The notes under the pieces were generated by a model. The model was not told where the DNA came from, did not search any database, and worked only from the letters and a program-made list of their open reading frames with translations. Below are positions 63,719 through 64,000 of a stretch of 64,000 bases of DNA, piece after piece. A program made the translations under genes and the position numbers. How positions within the stretch are numbered: position 1 is the first letter of the stretch; each line of letters begins with the position of its first letter. The DNA comes from Actinophytocola sp035995025 (lineage in GTDB: Bacteria; Actinomycetota; Actinomycetes; Mycobacteriales; Pseudonocardiaceae), in contig DASYKY010000119.1 of the NCBI GenBank assembly GCA_035995025.1, positions 1 through 64,000 of the forward strand, written 5' to 3'.

Positions 63719-64000
63719 TCCATCGGTCGGATCTCACTGCATCCTCCGGATCGGACCGGGTGATTGCCAGTGCGGTCCAGATACCGGACATCCCGTGGGA
63801 ACTTGACCGGAAATCCTTGCGTAACCGGCGCTTCGACGCTAACAGCTCACCGTGGGTGACCCCGGCGCGCGGGCGACGCGATGCGGGACCGGTTCGTCAG
63901 TTTCCGCGGTAATTCCGTCAACCAGAAGAGTCAAGTGTTCAACATAGCGGAGGGTAGTCGGAATTCCGTACAGTGCGTAACGCGATTTCTTGCACCGGGC
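63719..64000 (-). other. upstream region of the TauE-like gene, no gene seen
   Basis: This 282-base end of the window has no supported coding sequence. On the minus strand three TTGA-C-type hexamers (TTGAAC, TTGACT, TTGACG) fall within about 30 bases near 63910-63945. One could be the -35 of the exporter gene, but no convincing -10 is positioned. Confidence 0.4.

Noticed and set aside
63909..63945. Three TTGA-type hexamers considered as regulator repeats
   Set aside because: Spacing is irregular and the bases around them differ, so I list them only as possible promoter elements.
1..64000. tRNA, rRNA or insertion-sequence genes
   Set aside because: I looked for cloverleaf-like segments, CCA-end arms and transposase DDE patterns with flanking inverted repeats and found none that I could support.

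Overview
High-GC DNA (roughly 70 percent by eye) with GTG starts, strong GC third-position bias, tightly overlapping genes and mycothiol-type and polyamine gene families. It looks like a chromosome segment of a filamentous actinomycete. Gene content and intergenic style suggest Pseudonocardiaceae, for example an Amycolatopsis relative; the genus is inference. I saw no rRNA, tRNA, CRISPR array or insertion sequence.

Layout. 0-2.4 kb: end of a DUF1080-type sugar hydrolase and a secreted cupredoxin/repeat protein. 2.4-8.8 kb: TetR regulator divergent from a P450, then a nuclease, dimethylargininase, SnoaL-like protein, DUF2550-like protein, thiolase and methyltransferase. 8.8-12.3 kb: LuxR-type regulator, class F sortase with a candidate wall-anchored substrate, and a membrane-anchored ECF sigma factor. 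The sigma gene and the substrate gene share one promoter motif. 12.4-15.5 kb: FAD reductase, FolE, and a cysteine-rich (probably Fe-S) regulator with a hemerythrin. 15.5-20.4 kb: a divergent CoA-ester cluster (CitE-like lyase, MaoC hydratase, CoA transferase, acyl-CoA dehydrogenase, GntR) whose content fits itaconate or C5-dicarboxylate breakdown. 20.4-25.1 kb: FAD monooxygenase with TetR, an ATPase-like protein, CopC, BKACE and an Rv2466c-like protein.

25.1-37.3 kb is a polyamine uptake and catabolism locus: amine oxidase, aminotransferase, Lrp regulator, complete PotDABC-type ABC transporter, saccharopine dehydrogenase-family enzyme and aminobutyraldehyde dehydrogenase. It is interrupted by an AhpD/ECF41 pair with a frameshifted sigma gene and by a TIR-domain remnant. 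A decayed HAD gene and a GlxA-type regulator follow.

39.6-49.2 kb is the most unusual part. A 63-residue FxsA-like ribosomal peptide precursor is coupled to an HExxH-type peptide hydroxylase. Three base pairs away, a convergent three-gene operon encodes a cyclase-homology/VMAP-C protein, a MoxR AAA+ ATPase and a 1478-residue vWA/NB-ARC/TPR protein. This is a vWA-MoxR-VMAP ternary conflict system beside a RiPP module.

49.5-57.2 kb: anti-sigma-like ATPase and a complete PTS operon (DeoR regulator, 1-phosphofructokinase, mannitol-type IICB, IIA, polyol dehydrogenase, HPr, EI). 57.2-64 kb: M1 peptidase, a Pls/PosA-type NRPS-like membrane protein and a TauE/SafE exporter. A 22-bp-period repeat family separates convergent genes at 2.4 and 57.1 kb.
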